A stretch of DNA of 64,000 bases from UKL13-2 sp964417885 (lineage in GTDB: Bacteria > Pseudomonadota > Gammaproteobacteria > Burkholderiales > Usitatibacteraceae): NCBI GenBank assembly GCA_964417885.1, contig CAYQKN010000003.1, positions 1 through 64,000 of the forward strand, in the 5' to 3' direction. Made by a program: the position numbers and the translations under genes. Positions 55,889 through 63,752 of the stretch are shown here, one piece after another; within the stretch, counting starts at the first letter, position 1, and every line of letters begins with the position of its first letter. The notes under the pieces were generated by a model. The model had not been told where the DNA came from and ran no database searches. It saw only the letters and a program-made list of their open reading frames with translations.

Positions 55889-58192
55889 ATGCCCGCCAAT
55901 CTTCGTGTTCGCATCCTTTGTCTCTCCATCGCGTCCGCCTGCGCTGCGCCGCTCATGGCCCGTTCGCAGCCGGTCACGCCACCGGCGCCGCAGCAGGACC
56001 CGGTGAAGCCGGCAGAGTCGAAGGACGCACCCAAGCCCGCCCCGGCCAAACCGGCGGCCAGCCAGCAGGTGGTGCCGGCGGTCGAGGTGACTGGCAAGCG
56101 CAATGCCAATGAGGACCGGCGCTATTCGACCGCGTCCAAGATCATCATCAGCCGCGACGACATCGAGCAGTACGGCGACACCAATCTGGGCGAGGTGATG
56201 CGCCGGCTGCCCGGTGTGACCCAGGGCGGGCGGCCGGGGCGCGGCGGCGGTATCCAGATGCGCGGCATGGGTGGCGGATTCACCCAGATCCTGGTCGACG
56301 GCGAACGCATCCCGCCCGGCTTTTCGCTGGAGCAGATCACGCCCGAGCAGGTCGAGCGGATCGAGATCCTGCGCGCCCCGACTGCCGAGACCGGCGCGCG
56401 GGCCATCGCCGGCACCATCAACATCATCCTGCGCGAGGCGCTGGTGCAGCGGCACAACGATATCCGCACCGGCTTCCAGGCCGATCGCGGCAAGATTTCG
56501 CCCTCCATCTCGCTGTCGCGCAACGATACCTTCGCCACCGCCGGCACCTACAACATGACGCTGTCCAGCGGCCGCAACGACCAGCTGACCGACACCCGCG
56601 CCCGCACCACCTATGTCGACACCGCAAGCGGCGTGACCGAGCTCGACCAGGAAAGTTTTTCGCAATCGCACGACACCCGCAACAACCTGTTTCTCAGCGG
56701 CCGCCTGCAGTGGCGGCTGGGGCCGGGCGAGCAGCTGACCATCATGCCGTTCATCACCGGCAACCGCGCCCGCAACGAGGGCCGCGGCACCCTCACCCAG
56801 CTCGGCGGCAGCGACGTGCCGCCCTATGCCACCAGCGCCAGCGATTTCGACGGCCGCTTCAATGTCGGCCGCATCGGCGGCATGCTGACCAAGCGCATCA
56901 ACCAGGACACGCGCTACGAGCTGCGTGGCGGCGTCGGCCGCTTTTCCTCCAACACCGACCTGGTCATCAACCAGTACAGCGCGGCTGGCGTGCGCAGCCT
57001 GCTGCAGACCACCGACAGCGAGGCCACCGACCGTTCATGGACCGCCGCCGGCAAGCTATCGCACAACCTCACCGACACGGTGCAACTGGTTGGCGGGTTC
57101 GAGCTCGAGGGCGTCAAGCGCACCGAGAACGCGGTCACGCTGCTCAACGGCGCGCTGCAGCTGGCCGACTTCGGCAGCGAGCTCAATGTCTCCACCCGCC
57201 GCACGGCGGCGTATCTGCAGGGCGAGTGGGATCCCTCGCCGCAATGGTCCTCCTATCTCGGCGTGCGCTGGGAAGGCATCGAGACCAACAGCGACGCGGC
57301 CGGCGGCCTCGACAATCGCGCGGTGCGCAACAACAGCCGCGTGCTGACGCCGCTGGCGCACGGCGTGTGGCGCTTTGCCGCGCCGCAGCGCGACCAGATA
57401 CGCGTCAGCCTGACGCAAAGTTATCGCTCGCCCGGCACCCAGAGCCTGGTCGGCCGGCCCAGCCTCAACACCCGCTTCCCGGTGCCGGGCTCGAATACCT
57501 CGATCACGCCCGATCGCGCCGGCAACCCGTTTCTGAAGCCCGAGCTGGCCAACGGCATCGATGTCGCCTACGAAAGTTTTCTCAAGTCCGGCGGCGTGAT
57601 TTCGGTGAACCTGTTCAGCCGCCGCATCCGCGACCTGATCCGCAACGTCACCAGCCTGGAGACGGTTTCGTGGGCCCCGGTCCCACGCTACGTGTCGCGG
57701 CCGCAGAACCTGGGCCGCGCCACCACCAGCGGCATCGAGTTCGACGCCAAGTTCCAGCTTCCTGAATTGATCGACGGCGCCCTGCCGCTCAACATTCGCG
57801 CCAACGCCAGCGTGTTTCATTCGACGGTCGACGAAGTGAAGGGACCCAACAACCGCATCGACCAGCAACCGCGCGGCATACTGAACCTGGGCGCCGATTA
57901 CCGTTTCCGCGCCACCCCGTTCAGCGTCGGCGGCAGTTTCGCGCTGACGCCGGCCTACGAAACGCAGCAGACCAACACGCAGTTGCAGAAACTCAGCACC
58001 AAGCGCGTGGTCGATGCCTATGTGTTGTGGACGATCAATTCCGCCACCAAGTTGCGCCTGTCGCTTTCCAATATCGCGCCTCGCGACCTCGACACCACCA
58101 CCAGTATTTTCGAGGGCAGCCAGTTGCAGACCACGGTAAGCAATGGCCGCACCGACATGTCAACGGCGCTGCGACTGGAGATGCGACTGTAG
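55889..58192 (+). CDS. TonB-dependent outer-membrane receptor
   Basis: 767 residues. A signal peptide (cleavage near ARSQP) is followed by a Pro/Ala-rich stretch, the TonB-box region (VPAVEVTGKR), a plug domain (about 70-180: GEVMRRLPGVTQ, IQMRGMGGGFTQILVDGERIP) and a beta-barrel ending in ALRLEMRL with a terminal aromatic-poor leucine. It imports iron complexes or other large substrates using TonB energy. No siderophore or haem genes flank it, so the ligand is open. The ATG at 55889 is preferred over 55880. Confidence 0.88.
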   Translation: MPANLRVRILCLSIASACAAPLMARSQPVTPPAPQQDPVKPAESKDAPKPAPAKPAASQQVVPAVEVTGKRNANEDRRYSTASKIIISRDDIEQYGDTNLGEVMRRLPGVTQGGRPGRGGGIQMRGMGGGFTQILVDGERIPPGFSLEQITPEQVERIEILRAPTAETGARAIAGTINIILREALVQRHNDIRTGFQADRGKISPSISLSRNDTFATAGTYNMTLSSGRNDQLTDTRARTTYVDTASGVTELDQESFSQSHDTRNNLFLSGRLQWRLGPGEQLTIMPFITGNRARNEGRGTLTQLGGSDVPPYATSASDFDGRFNVGRIGGMLTKRINQDTRYELRGGVGRFSSNTDLVINQYSAAGVRSLLQTTDSEATDRSWTAAGKLSHNLTDTVQLVGGFELEGVKRTENAVTLLNGALQLADFGSELNVSTRRTAAYLQGEWDPSPQWSSYLGVRWEGIETNSDAAGGLDNRAVRNNSRVLTPLAHGVWRFAAPQRDQIRVSLTQSYRSPGTQSLVGRPSLNTRFPVPGSNTSITPDRAGNPFLKPELANGIDVAYESFLKSGGVISVNLFSRRIRDLIRNVTSLETVSWAPVPRYVSRPQNLGRATTSGIEFDAKFQLPELIDGALPLNIRANASVFHSTVDEVKGPNNRIDQQPRGILNLGADYRFRATPFSVGGSFALTPAYETQQTNTQLQKLSTKRVVDAYVLWTINSATKLRLSLSNIAPRDLDTTTSIFEGSQLQTTVSNGRTDMSTALRLEMRL

Positions 58193-58248
58193 CGTCGCGC
58201 GGGTCCCAGGCGCCGTTCGACTGAGCGGCGCAATATCGCAGCAAGAAC

Positions 58249-58314
58249 AAACTCCAGCACTGGCGCGCCTTCCAGGTCAAAAATGCCCGCGAAGCCCCGC
58301 CAGTGCTGGAGTTT
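58249..58314. repeat. 66-bp palindromic repeat, family A (best-conserved copy)
   Basis: AAACTCCAGCACTGGCG and its inverse CGCCAGTGCTGGAGTTT flank a variable centre, in the 197-bp space between the TonB receptor and alanine dehydrogenase genes. The reverse complement matches the reconstructed transposon target exactly in length. Confidence 0.85.
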
Positions 58315-58389
58315 CGCCTGCGCGCATTGCCGCTGCAGTTCGGTGGAGAATAGCGGCCACAACCACCGCACCCACCAGGAGAACTCCAG

Positions 58390-59508
58390 ATGATCATCGG
58401 TACGCCAAAAGAAATCAAAGACAACGAACGCCGCGTCGGCCTGATTCCGGGATCGGTGCATGAACTGGTGGCACGCGGCCATCGGGTGCTGGTGCAGCGC
58501 GGCGCCGGTGTCGGCGCCGGACTGACCGATGAGGAATACGCTGCCGCCGGCGCCGAGCTGGTTGCCACCGCCGAGGAAGTGTTCGCCCAGTCTGACCTGA
58601 TCGTGAAGGTCAAGGAGCCGCTGGCGATCGAACGCAAGCGGCTGCGCAAGGGGCAGGTGCTGTTCACCTACCTGCACCTGGCGCCCGATGCCGACCAGAC
58701 GCAGGACCTGATCCGCTCCGGCGCCATCTGCATCGCTTACGAAACAGTGACCTCGTCACACGGCACCCTGCCGCTGCTGACACCAATGTCGGAAGTGGCG
58801 GGGCGGCTCGCGCCGCAGGTTGGCGCGCGCGCGCTCGAGGCTTCCGTCGGCGGCCGCGGCGTGCTGCTGGGCGGCGTGCCCGGCGTGGCGCCGGCCGAGG
58901 TGGTCATCCTGGGCGGCGGCGTATCCGGCACCCATGCGGCGACCATTGCCGCCGGCATGGGCGCCGACGTCACGGTGCTGGATCGCAGCGCTGACGTGCT
59001 CAAGCGCATCGCGACCGAGTTTGGCGGTCGCATCCGCACGGTGTTTTCCAGCAGCGCCAACATCGCCCATTACGCCGCGCGCGCCGACCTGCTGATCGGC
59101 ACCGTGCTGATCCCGGGTGCTGAGGCACCGAAGCTGATCACACGCGACATCGTCAAGTCGATGAAGACCGGCAGCGTGATCGTCGATGTCTCGATCGACC
59201 AGGGCGGCTGTGCCGAGACTTCGCGGCCGACCACCCATTCCAACCCGACCTATGTCGAGCACGGCGTGGTGCACTACTGCGTCACCAACATGCCGGGGGC
59301 GGTGGCGCGTACCTCGACCTTCGCACTGAACAATGTCACGCTGCCATTCACCCTGGCGCTGGCCGACAAGGGTTGGCAGCCGGCATTGCGCGACGACCCG
59401 CATCTGGCGGCCGGCCTCAACGTGGCGCTGGGCAAGGTGACCTGCGAACCGGTGGCGCAGGCGCAGGGGCTGCCGTATGTGCCGGTGAGCGAACTGCTCG
59501 CTGCGTAA
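58390..59508 (+). CDS. ald: Alanine dehydrogenase
   Basis: 372 residues, full length. The start MIIGTPKEIKDNERRVGL is diagnostic, with catalytic Lys/His (VKVKEP, FTYLHLAPD), the NAD fold (VVILGGGVSGTHAA) and the signature DVSIDQGGCAETSRPTTHSNPTY. It interconverts L-alanine and pyruvate with NAD(H) and ammonia, which ties it to the pyruvate theme of the window. It has no operon partner; the reductase gene is convergent. Confidence 0.95.
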   Translation: MIIGTPKEIKDNERRVGLIPGSVHELVARGHRVLVQRGAGVGAGLTDEEYAAAGAELVATAEEVFAQSDLIVKVKEPLAIERKRLRKGQVLFTYLHLAPDADQTQDLIRSGAICIAYETVTSSHGTLPLLTPMSEVAGRLAPQVGARALEASVGGRGVLLGGVPGVAPAEVVILGGGVSGTHAATIAAGMGADVTVLDRSADVLKRIATEFGGRIRTVFSSSANIAHYAARADLLIGTVLIPGAEAPKLITRDIVKSMKTGSVIVDVSIDQGGCAETSRPTTHSNPTYVEHGVVHYCVTNMPGAVARTSTFALNNVTLPFTLALADKGWQPALRDDPHLAAGLNVALGKVTCEPVAQAQGLPYVPVSELLAA

Positions 59509-59532
59509 TGCTCTTGGCGCCGGGCGGCCGTG

Positions 59533-60111
59533 CTAGGCGGCGGCCCGGCCCAGTGCCTCCACGCGCTTCAGCCAGCGCGTGCGCTGCGCAGGTTTCATCG
59601 TTTCCACCATGCCGATCAGCGTGTCCCGCACCGGGCCCGCGCCGACGAAGCGCAACACGTTGCGTTCCAGGCTGCGCAGTGAATGCGCGCCATAAAACCA
59701 GCGGTAGACCCAGCCCGGCATACCCATCGTCACCAGCACCCTGGCGGATTTTCCCGCCAGCGGCTTCGCACCGGTGGATTTGCCGTCGGCTGACAGGTCG
59801 ATGCGCAACACCTGCTCGAGGAAACCCTTGAACAGCGCCGGCACATCGCCGAGCCACAGCGGATAGCACAGCAGCAGGTGATCTGCCCACATCAGGTCCG
59901 CGTGCGCGGCACGCAGCGCCTCGGGAATGCCACCTGAGCGCCACTCCTGCTGGCTGCGCAGCAGCGGGAAAGCGAGTTGCGCGACATCCACCACGCGCAC
60001 CGCATGGTGCGAGGCGCGCGCACCGCAAGCATAAGCCTCAGCTAGCGCACGCAGGTAACGGCCGGGTGCCGGATCTGGGTGACCGATGATGATGAGAATG
60101 TTGCGCTGCAT
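59533..60111 (-). CDS. Flavodoxin-fold NAD(P)H:quinone reductase
   Basis: 192 residues in the KefF/NQO1-like Flavodoxin_2 family: HPDPAPGRYLRALAEAYA for FMN phosphate, CYPLWLGDVPALFKGFLEQVL and MGMPGWVYRWFYG. It likely reduces quinones or xenobiotics with FMN. Its start is 56 bp from a perfect FNR/ANR box shared with ompW, so oxygen control is possible. Confidence 0.85.
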   Translation of the reverse strand: MQRNILIIIGHPDPAPGRYLRALAEAYACGARASHHAVRVVDVAQLAFPLLRSQQEWRSGGIPEALRAAHADLMWADHLLLCYPLWLGDVPALFKGFLEQVLRIDLSADGKSTGAKPLAGKSARVLVTMGMPGWVYRWFYGAHSLRSLERNVLRFVGAGPVRDTLIGMVETMKPAQRTRWLKRVEALGRAAA

Positions 60112-60167
60112 GATGGCAATGCGGTTTCGCGACAGGCCCAGTTTCCGCGCACGGCCGGCAGCGCATT

Positions 60168-60181
60168 TTGATCTTGATCAA
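60168..60181. promoter_or_regulatory. Perfect FNR/ANR box, between reductase and ompW
   Basis: TTGAT-CTTG-ATCAA is an exact consensus match and is symmetric. It lies 57 bp before the divergent reductase start and 149 bp before ompW. Confidence 0.78.
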
Positions 60182-60248
60182 AACTTAATCGCCGAATGAA
60201 ATTTCGCGCCGGCTACGGCAGCCGCACCGGTGCCGATCGAGTTGACCA

Positions 60249-60262
60249 TTGATGCAAATCAA
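60249..60262. promoter_or_regulatory. Second perfect FNR/ANR box, upstream of ompW
   Basis: TTGAT-GCAA-ATCAA, exact consensus, 68 bp before the ompW start. Two boxes in one 220-bp region make FNR/ANR control of ompW likely. Confidence 0.78.
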
Positions 60263-60329
60263 AAGCCGCATTGCTGCATGGCACAAAATAATTTCACAAT
60301 CCCTCAACGACGAGAAAGTGAAAGTGAAG

Positions 60330-60938
60330 ATGAACGTGAACATGAAAGCGACATGGCTGGCAGCGGCGATTGCAGGTGTGGCACTGGTTCAACCTGCGCT
60401 GGCGCAGGAAGGCTCCTGGATGGTGCGCGTGCGCGCGCTGCACATGCAGGTGGACAACGGCAACTCACCTGCCGTCAGCGGCGCGAAGGTCGAGATCAAC
60501 GACAAGACCTTTCCCGAGATCGACATTGCCTATAACTTCACCCGCAACGTGTCCGCCGAACTGGTCCTGACCTACCCGCAGAAGCACGACGTTTCGCTCC
60601 AGGGCACCAACATCGGCACCATCAAGCACCTGCCGCCGGCACTGCTGCTGCAGTACCAGTTGCTGCCGGGCGAGAAGTTCAATCCCTACATCGGCGCCGG
60701 CATCAACTACACCCGCTTCATGAGCGCCAAACTGCCCGCCGGCATCACCACCGACAAGAGCAGCGTCGGCTTCGCCGTGCAGCTGGGCGCCGACATCGAG
60801 ATCGCCAAGAACGTCTATCTCAACCTCGACTACAAGCGCGTCAACATCGAAACCGACGTCAAGGTCGCGGGTGCAAAGCTGACCACGCTCAAGGTGGATC
60901 CGAACCTGATCAGTGTCGGCATCGGCTGGCGCTTCTAG
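60330..60938 (+). CDS. ompW: OmpW-family outer-membrane protein
   Basis: 202 residues from the chosen ATG. A signal peptide (cleavage near PALAQEGS) is followed by an eight-stranded barrel with family features: WMVRVRALHMQVDN, LPPALLLQYQL, FNPYIGAGINYTRF, and a C-terminal aromatic (GIGWRF). OmpW channels pass small hydrophobic molecules and are induced under anaerobiosis and stress, in line with the two FNR/ANR boxes. ATG at 60342 is an alternative start. Confidence 0.9.
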   Translation: MNVNMKATWLAAAIAGVALVQPALAQEGSWMVRVRALHMQVDNGNSPAVSGAKVEINDKTFPEIDIAYNFTRNVSAELVLTYPQKHDVSLQGTNIGTIKHLPPALLLQYQLLPGEKFNPYIGAGINYTRFMSAKLPAGITTDKSSVGFAVQLGADIEIAKNVYLNLDYKRVNIETDVKVAGAKLTTLKVDPNLISVGIGWRF

Positions 60939-60973
60939 CGTCACATTGCAACGCACCCCGCTGGCGGACCAAG

Positions 60974-61345
60974 ATGAAAAGAGCGTTGAAGCAGGCAGAC
61001 ACCCGGCTGCACGCACGGCTGGCGGAACTGCGCCAGGTCATCCGCGATCATCTGACTGCCAGCGGGCGCGGAGGCCTGTTCAACAAGCTCAACAATCACG
61101 AACCGGGCGGCGACGAGGAGGTCGCCAGCCTGATCAACGACATCGAATTCACCACCATCCAGCGCGAGCTGGCCGAACTGGCGGCATTGACCGCCGCGCA
61201 GAAGCGCGTCGCCGACGGCAGCTACGGCGCCTGCATCGACTGCAACGAGCCGATCGACGACGACCGGCTGAAGGTGCAGCCGGCCGCATTGCGCTGCATT
61301 GACTGCCAGGAACTGCTGGAGCGAAGGAATTTCGTACCCGGTTGA
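60974..61345 (+). CDS. DksA/TraR-family zinc-finger protein
   Basis: 123 residues: a coiled-coil N-terminus and the C4 zinc finger CIDC...CIDC (about 95-116). DksA-like proteins enter the RNA polymerase secondary channel and shape stringent-response transcription. This short form lacks the full globular start of true DksA, so a paralogue such as a YbiI/TraR-like protein is more likely. It follows ompW by 35 bp and ends 93 bp before hsp20. Confidence 0.85.
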   Translation: MKRALKQADTRLHARLAELRQVIRDHLTASGRGGLFNKLNNHEPGGDEEVASLINDIEFTTIQRELAELAALTAAQKRVADGSYGACIDCNEPIDDDRLKVQPAALRCIDCQELLERRNFVPG

Positions 61346-61355
61346 TCGCCGTCAA
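61342..61355 (+). promoter_or_regulatory. Imperfect FNR/ANR-like site upstream of hsp20
   Basis: TTGAT-CGCC-GTCAA has one mismatch in the second half and overlaps the end of the DksA-like gene. It lies 84 bp before hsp20. Given the perfect boxes nearby it is only suggestive. Confidence 0.35.
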
Positions 61356-61438
61356 TATGGCCGCACCCGATCGCCGCAGAATGACGTTGCGCATCCGATG
61401 CGGTGCGCATCTGCAACCGGTTTGAGAAGGAGATTTCC

Positions 61439-61864
61439 ATGAGCAACCTTCGTGTATTCGATCCATTCGCCGTCGACACCGTCGACGACGTGTTGCGCCG
61501 CTTCCTGCGCCCGGCCCGTCTGGAGGGCATGCCGGAGGCACCGCAGATCCGGCTTGACGTCCAGGAAAGCGACAACGCCTACCAGGTCAAGGCCGAGCTG
61601 CCTGGCGTGAAGAAGGAAGACATCCACGTCAGTGTTGACGGCAACTACGTCAACATCAGTGGCGAGGTGAAGCAGGAGAAAGACGAAAAGAAAGACGGCA
61701 AGGTGCTGCGCAGCGAGCGCTATTTCGGCTCGGTCTCGCGCTCCTTTTCGCTGGCCAGCGAAGTCGATGACAGCGCCGTGATCGCCAAGCTCGACAATGG
61801 CGTGCTGTCGCTGACGCTGCCGAAAAAAGCCGCCGCGCAAGCCAAGCGGATCACCATTGAGTAA
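61439..61864 (+). CDS. Hsp20-family small heat-shock protein
   Basis: 141 residues. The alpha-crystallin domain spans about 40-135 (KAELPGVKKEDIHVSVDGNYV and GVLSLTLPKK signature). It holds unfolding proteins until DnaK refolds them. GAAGGAG precedes the ATG at 61439. A strong terminator follows. No sigma-32 promoter is obvious by eye. Confidence 0.92.
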   Translation: MSNLRVFDPFAVDTVDDVLRRFLRPARLEGMPEAPQIRLDVQESDNAYQVKAELPGVKKEDIHVSVDGNYVNISGEVKQEKDEKKDGKVLRSERYFGSVSRSFSLASEVDDSAVIAKLDNGVLSLTLPKKAAAQAKRITIE

Positions 61865-61871
61865 CCTCCGG

Positions 61872-61919
61872 CGATGCAGGCGGGCCGCCTCCCGTCGGCC
61901 TGCCTGCATCGATTTTTTT
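61872..61919 (+). terminator. Rho-independent terminator after hsp20
   Basis: A 15-bp stem (61872-61886 with 61897-61911, one mismatch) has a 10-nt loop and then ATTTTTTT. The T run reaches the stop codon of the convergent DUF1697 gene. Confidence 0.92.
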
Positions 61920-62505
61920 ACCGGCCGGAACCGTCCCCGGTTCGTGCATTCCTGATCGTGCCGCCCGCCTGCCCGGCGGCCATGTCCACCAGCGTCGTCA
62001 CCGTACGCCAGTTTCGCGCCGTCGCCGCCACGCCCAGCAACCGCTCCGCGCGCTCGGCCAGTTTTGACTGGCCAATGCCATCCGGCGCAAACAGATAGAA
62101 CACCCTGCCGCGCAGGACGAAACGTTCATTGCCGCGCCTGATTGCCTCGATGGCGGCCAGGTCGGGTGCGGCGGGCTCCGAGGCGAGGAAATAGACATGC
62201 AGGCTGGCCGGCGCATGGTTTGCCTCAACCCACGGATTGGCCTCGGCAGCCGCCGCCAGTTCGGCCGCGCGCAGCACCATCACCTGCGGTGCAAAGCCGA
62301 ATTCCGCCTTGATCGCATCGGCAATCATTTTTTCCAGCGCGGCCGCGCCGCGTGCCGGGTGACCGAACACCACGTTGCCGCTCTGGATATAAGTGCGCAC
62401 ATCCGCGCAGCCGGCAGCCTCGAGCAGCACCGCCAGGCGCTTCATCGGCAGCATGTTATGGCCGCCGACATTGATGCCGCGCAGCAAGGCGATCCAGGTT
62501 CCCAT
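61918..62505 (-). CDS. DUF1697 protein
   Basis: 195 residues with the family start (TWIALLRGINVGGHNMLPMKRL) and YIQSGNVVF, ALEKMIADAI, and IGQSKLAER segments. DUF1697 proteins are widespread, soluble and uncharacterised. The gene is monocistronic and convergent with hsp20. Confidence 0.88.
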   Translation of the reverse strand: MGTWIALLRGINVGGHNMLPMKRLAVLLEAAGCADVRTYIQSGNVVFGHPARGAAALEKMIADAIKAEFGFAPQVMVLRAAELAAAAEANPWVEANHAPASLHVYFLASEPAAPDLAAIEAIRRGNERFVLRGRVFYLFAPDGIGQSKLAERAERLLGVAATARNWRTVTTLVDMAAGQAGGTIRNARTGDGSGR

Positions 62506-62582
62506 GGCGGCAAGCTTAACCCGGCGCAGTCAACAAGCGACGCGATGTATTGCCAACTCGGCGCCGGTACGGTCGCCCACAA

Positions 62583-63029
62583 TCAGCTTCCAGCCGTCCG
62601 CACCACCTTCAACTGCCGCATCATCGCCTGCGGTCTCTCCACCAGGTCGGCCAGCGTGGTTTGGTCCAGGGTCGCGTAGAGCCCGTCAAACGCGCGCTTC
62701 AGCACCCCGGCCAGTTTGCAGTTGGGCGAAATCCGGCAGTCGTTCTGCTGCGAGAAGCACTCCACGATCGGGCTCTCGCCCTCACTCTCGCGCAGTACCT
62801 GGCCGACGCGGATCTGCGCAGGGTCCACGGCCAGCCGAATGCCGCCGCCCTTGCCGCGCACCGATTCGATCAGGCCGGACTTCGCCAACTGGTGGACCAC
62901 TTTCATCAGGTGGTTCTCCGAAATGGCATAGGACTCGGCGATCGCCTGGATGGTGGCGAGTTCGCCGCGATGCATCGCCAGGTACATCAGCACGCGCAGC
63001 GTGTAATCGGAAAAGCTGGTCAGTTTCAT
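62583..63029 (-). CDS. nsrR: NsrR-type Rrf2 regulator
   Basis: 148 residues: an Rrf2 winged helix (MKLTSFSDYTLRVLMYLA; the SENHLMKVVHQLAKSGLIESVRGKGGG recognition region) and three cysteines, C-x7-C-x5-C, in the order found in NO-sensing NsrR (CFSQQNDC...NC). An iron-sulfur cluster there binds NO and releases repression. No good ribosome site precedes the ATG, so a leaderless message is possible. It is divergent from the SufT/DUF2249 genes, its likely targets. Confidence 0.88.
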   Translation of the reverse strand: MKLTSFSDYTLRVLMYLAMHRGELATIQAIAESYAISENHLMKVVHQLAKSGLIESVRGKGGGIRLAVDPAQIRVGQVLRESEGESPIVECFSQQNDCRISPNCKLAGVLKRAFDGLYATLDQTTLADLVERPQAMMRQLKVVRTAGS

Positions 63030-63052
63030 AAGATGTATTTTTGATATTGCTT
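63030..63052. promoter_or_regulatory. Candidate NsrR operator
   Basis: AAGATGTATTT at 63030-63040 is an exact NsrR half-site. Its partner (63042-63052) is weaker, about 6 of 11. A second inverted half-like AATATATCTT lies at 63089-63098. The site overlaps the -35 of the divergent promoter. Confidence 0.6.
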
Positions 63053-63075
63053 TTTACCGGGGGCGGGATTATATT
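63047..63075 (+). promoter_or_regulatory. Promoter for SufT/DUF2249 operon
   Basis: TTGCTT (63047-63052), 17-bp spacer, TATATT (63070-63075). It overlaps the NsrR half-sites, as expected for an NO-derepressed promoter. Confidence 0.6.
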
Positions 63076-63105
63076 AAAGAGGCATTCACAATATATCTTA
63101 AAGTC

Positions 63106-63414
63106 ATGGCCGTTGAAACAGACAAGTTGCGCGCCGCCCTGCGCAAGGTGGTTGATCCCGAAGTCGGCATCAATATCGTCGACCTTGGCCTGGTGTATGC
63201 GATCGCACAGGACGAACACGGCGTCACGGTCGACCTGACCATGACCTCACCGGCCTGCCCGATGGGCGAGAGCATCGTCGCCGAGGCCGAGTATGAGCTT
63301 GCAGCCGTTCTGCCAACCCGTTCATCAGTCGCCGTCAATCTGGTCTGGGATCCGCCGTGGTCGCCGGCGCTGATGAGCGACCGCGCGCGCGCGACGCTCG
63401 GCTGGGAAGCCTGA
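63106..63414 (+). CDS. MIP18/SufT-family (DUF59) protein
   Basis: 102 residues. The DUF59 signature DPEVGINIVDLGLVYAI and TSPACPMG are present. Family members assist iron-sulfur cluster assembly or maturation (SufT, PaaD). Placed behind NsrR it may repair clusters damaged by nitric oxide. It ends 35 bp before the DUF2249 gene and probably shares a transcript with it. Confidence 0.88.
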   Translation: MAVETDKLRAALRKVVDPEVGINIVDLGLVYAIAQDEHGVTVDLTMTSPACPMGESIVAEAEYELAAVLPTRSSVAVNLVWDPPWSPALMSDRARATLGWEA

Positions 63415-63449
63415 CCGCGCGACCCATTTCATCCCAAGGAGATCCATTC

Positions 63450-63737
63450 ATGAGCAACGCCCCTGCCGTCACCCTCGATGTCCGCAACATCACGCCGCGC
63501 CATCGTCACCCGCTGATTTTCGGCATCTTCGAATCGCTGCCGCTGGGCGAATCGCTGCTGCTGACCAACGATCACGACCCGAAGCCGCTGTACTACCAGT
63601 TCCAGGCCGAATCAACCGGACAGTTCAGCTGGGATTATCTCGAGCAGGGGCCGGAGCGCTGGCAGGTGCGCATCGGCCGGACCGGCGCGCCGGCGACGGT
63701 TGAACCGGGGTCGCGCTGCTGCGGCGGCAACGGCTAG
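63450..63737 (+). CDS. DUF2249 protein
   Basis: 95 residues with the family pattern LDVRNITPRHRHPLIFGIFESLPLGESLLLTNDHDP and a C-terminal CCGG. DUF2249 proteins sit near NO and denitrification genes in many proteobacteria, and the conserved His and Cys could bind metal. GGAG precedes the ATG. Function unknown. Confidence 0.88.
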   Translation: MSNAPAVTLDVRNITPRHRHPLIFGIFESLPLGESLLLTNDHDPKPLYYQFQAESTGQFSWDYLEQGPERWQVRIGRTGAPATVEPGSRCCGGNG

Positions 63738-63752
63738 CGCCGGTCGCAGACG

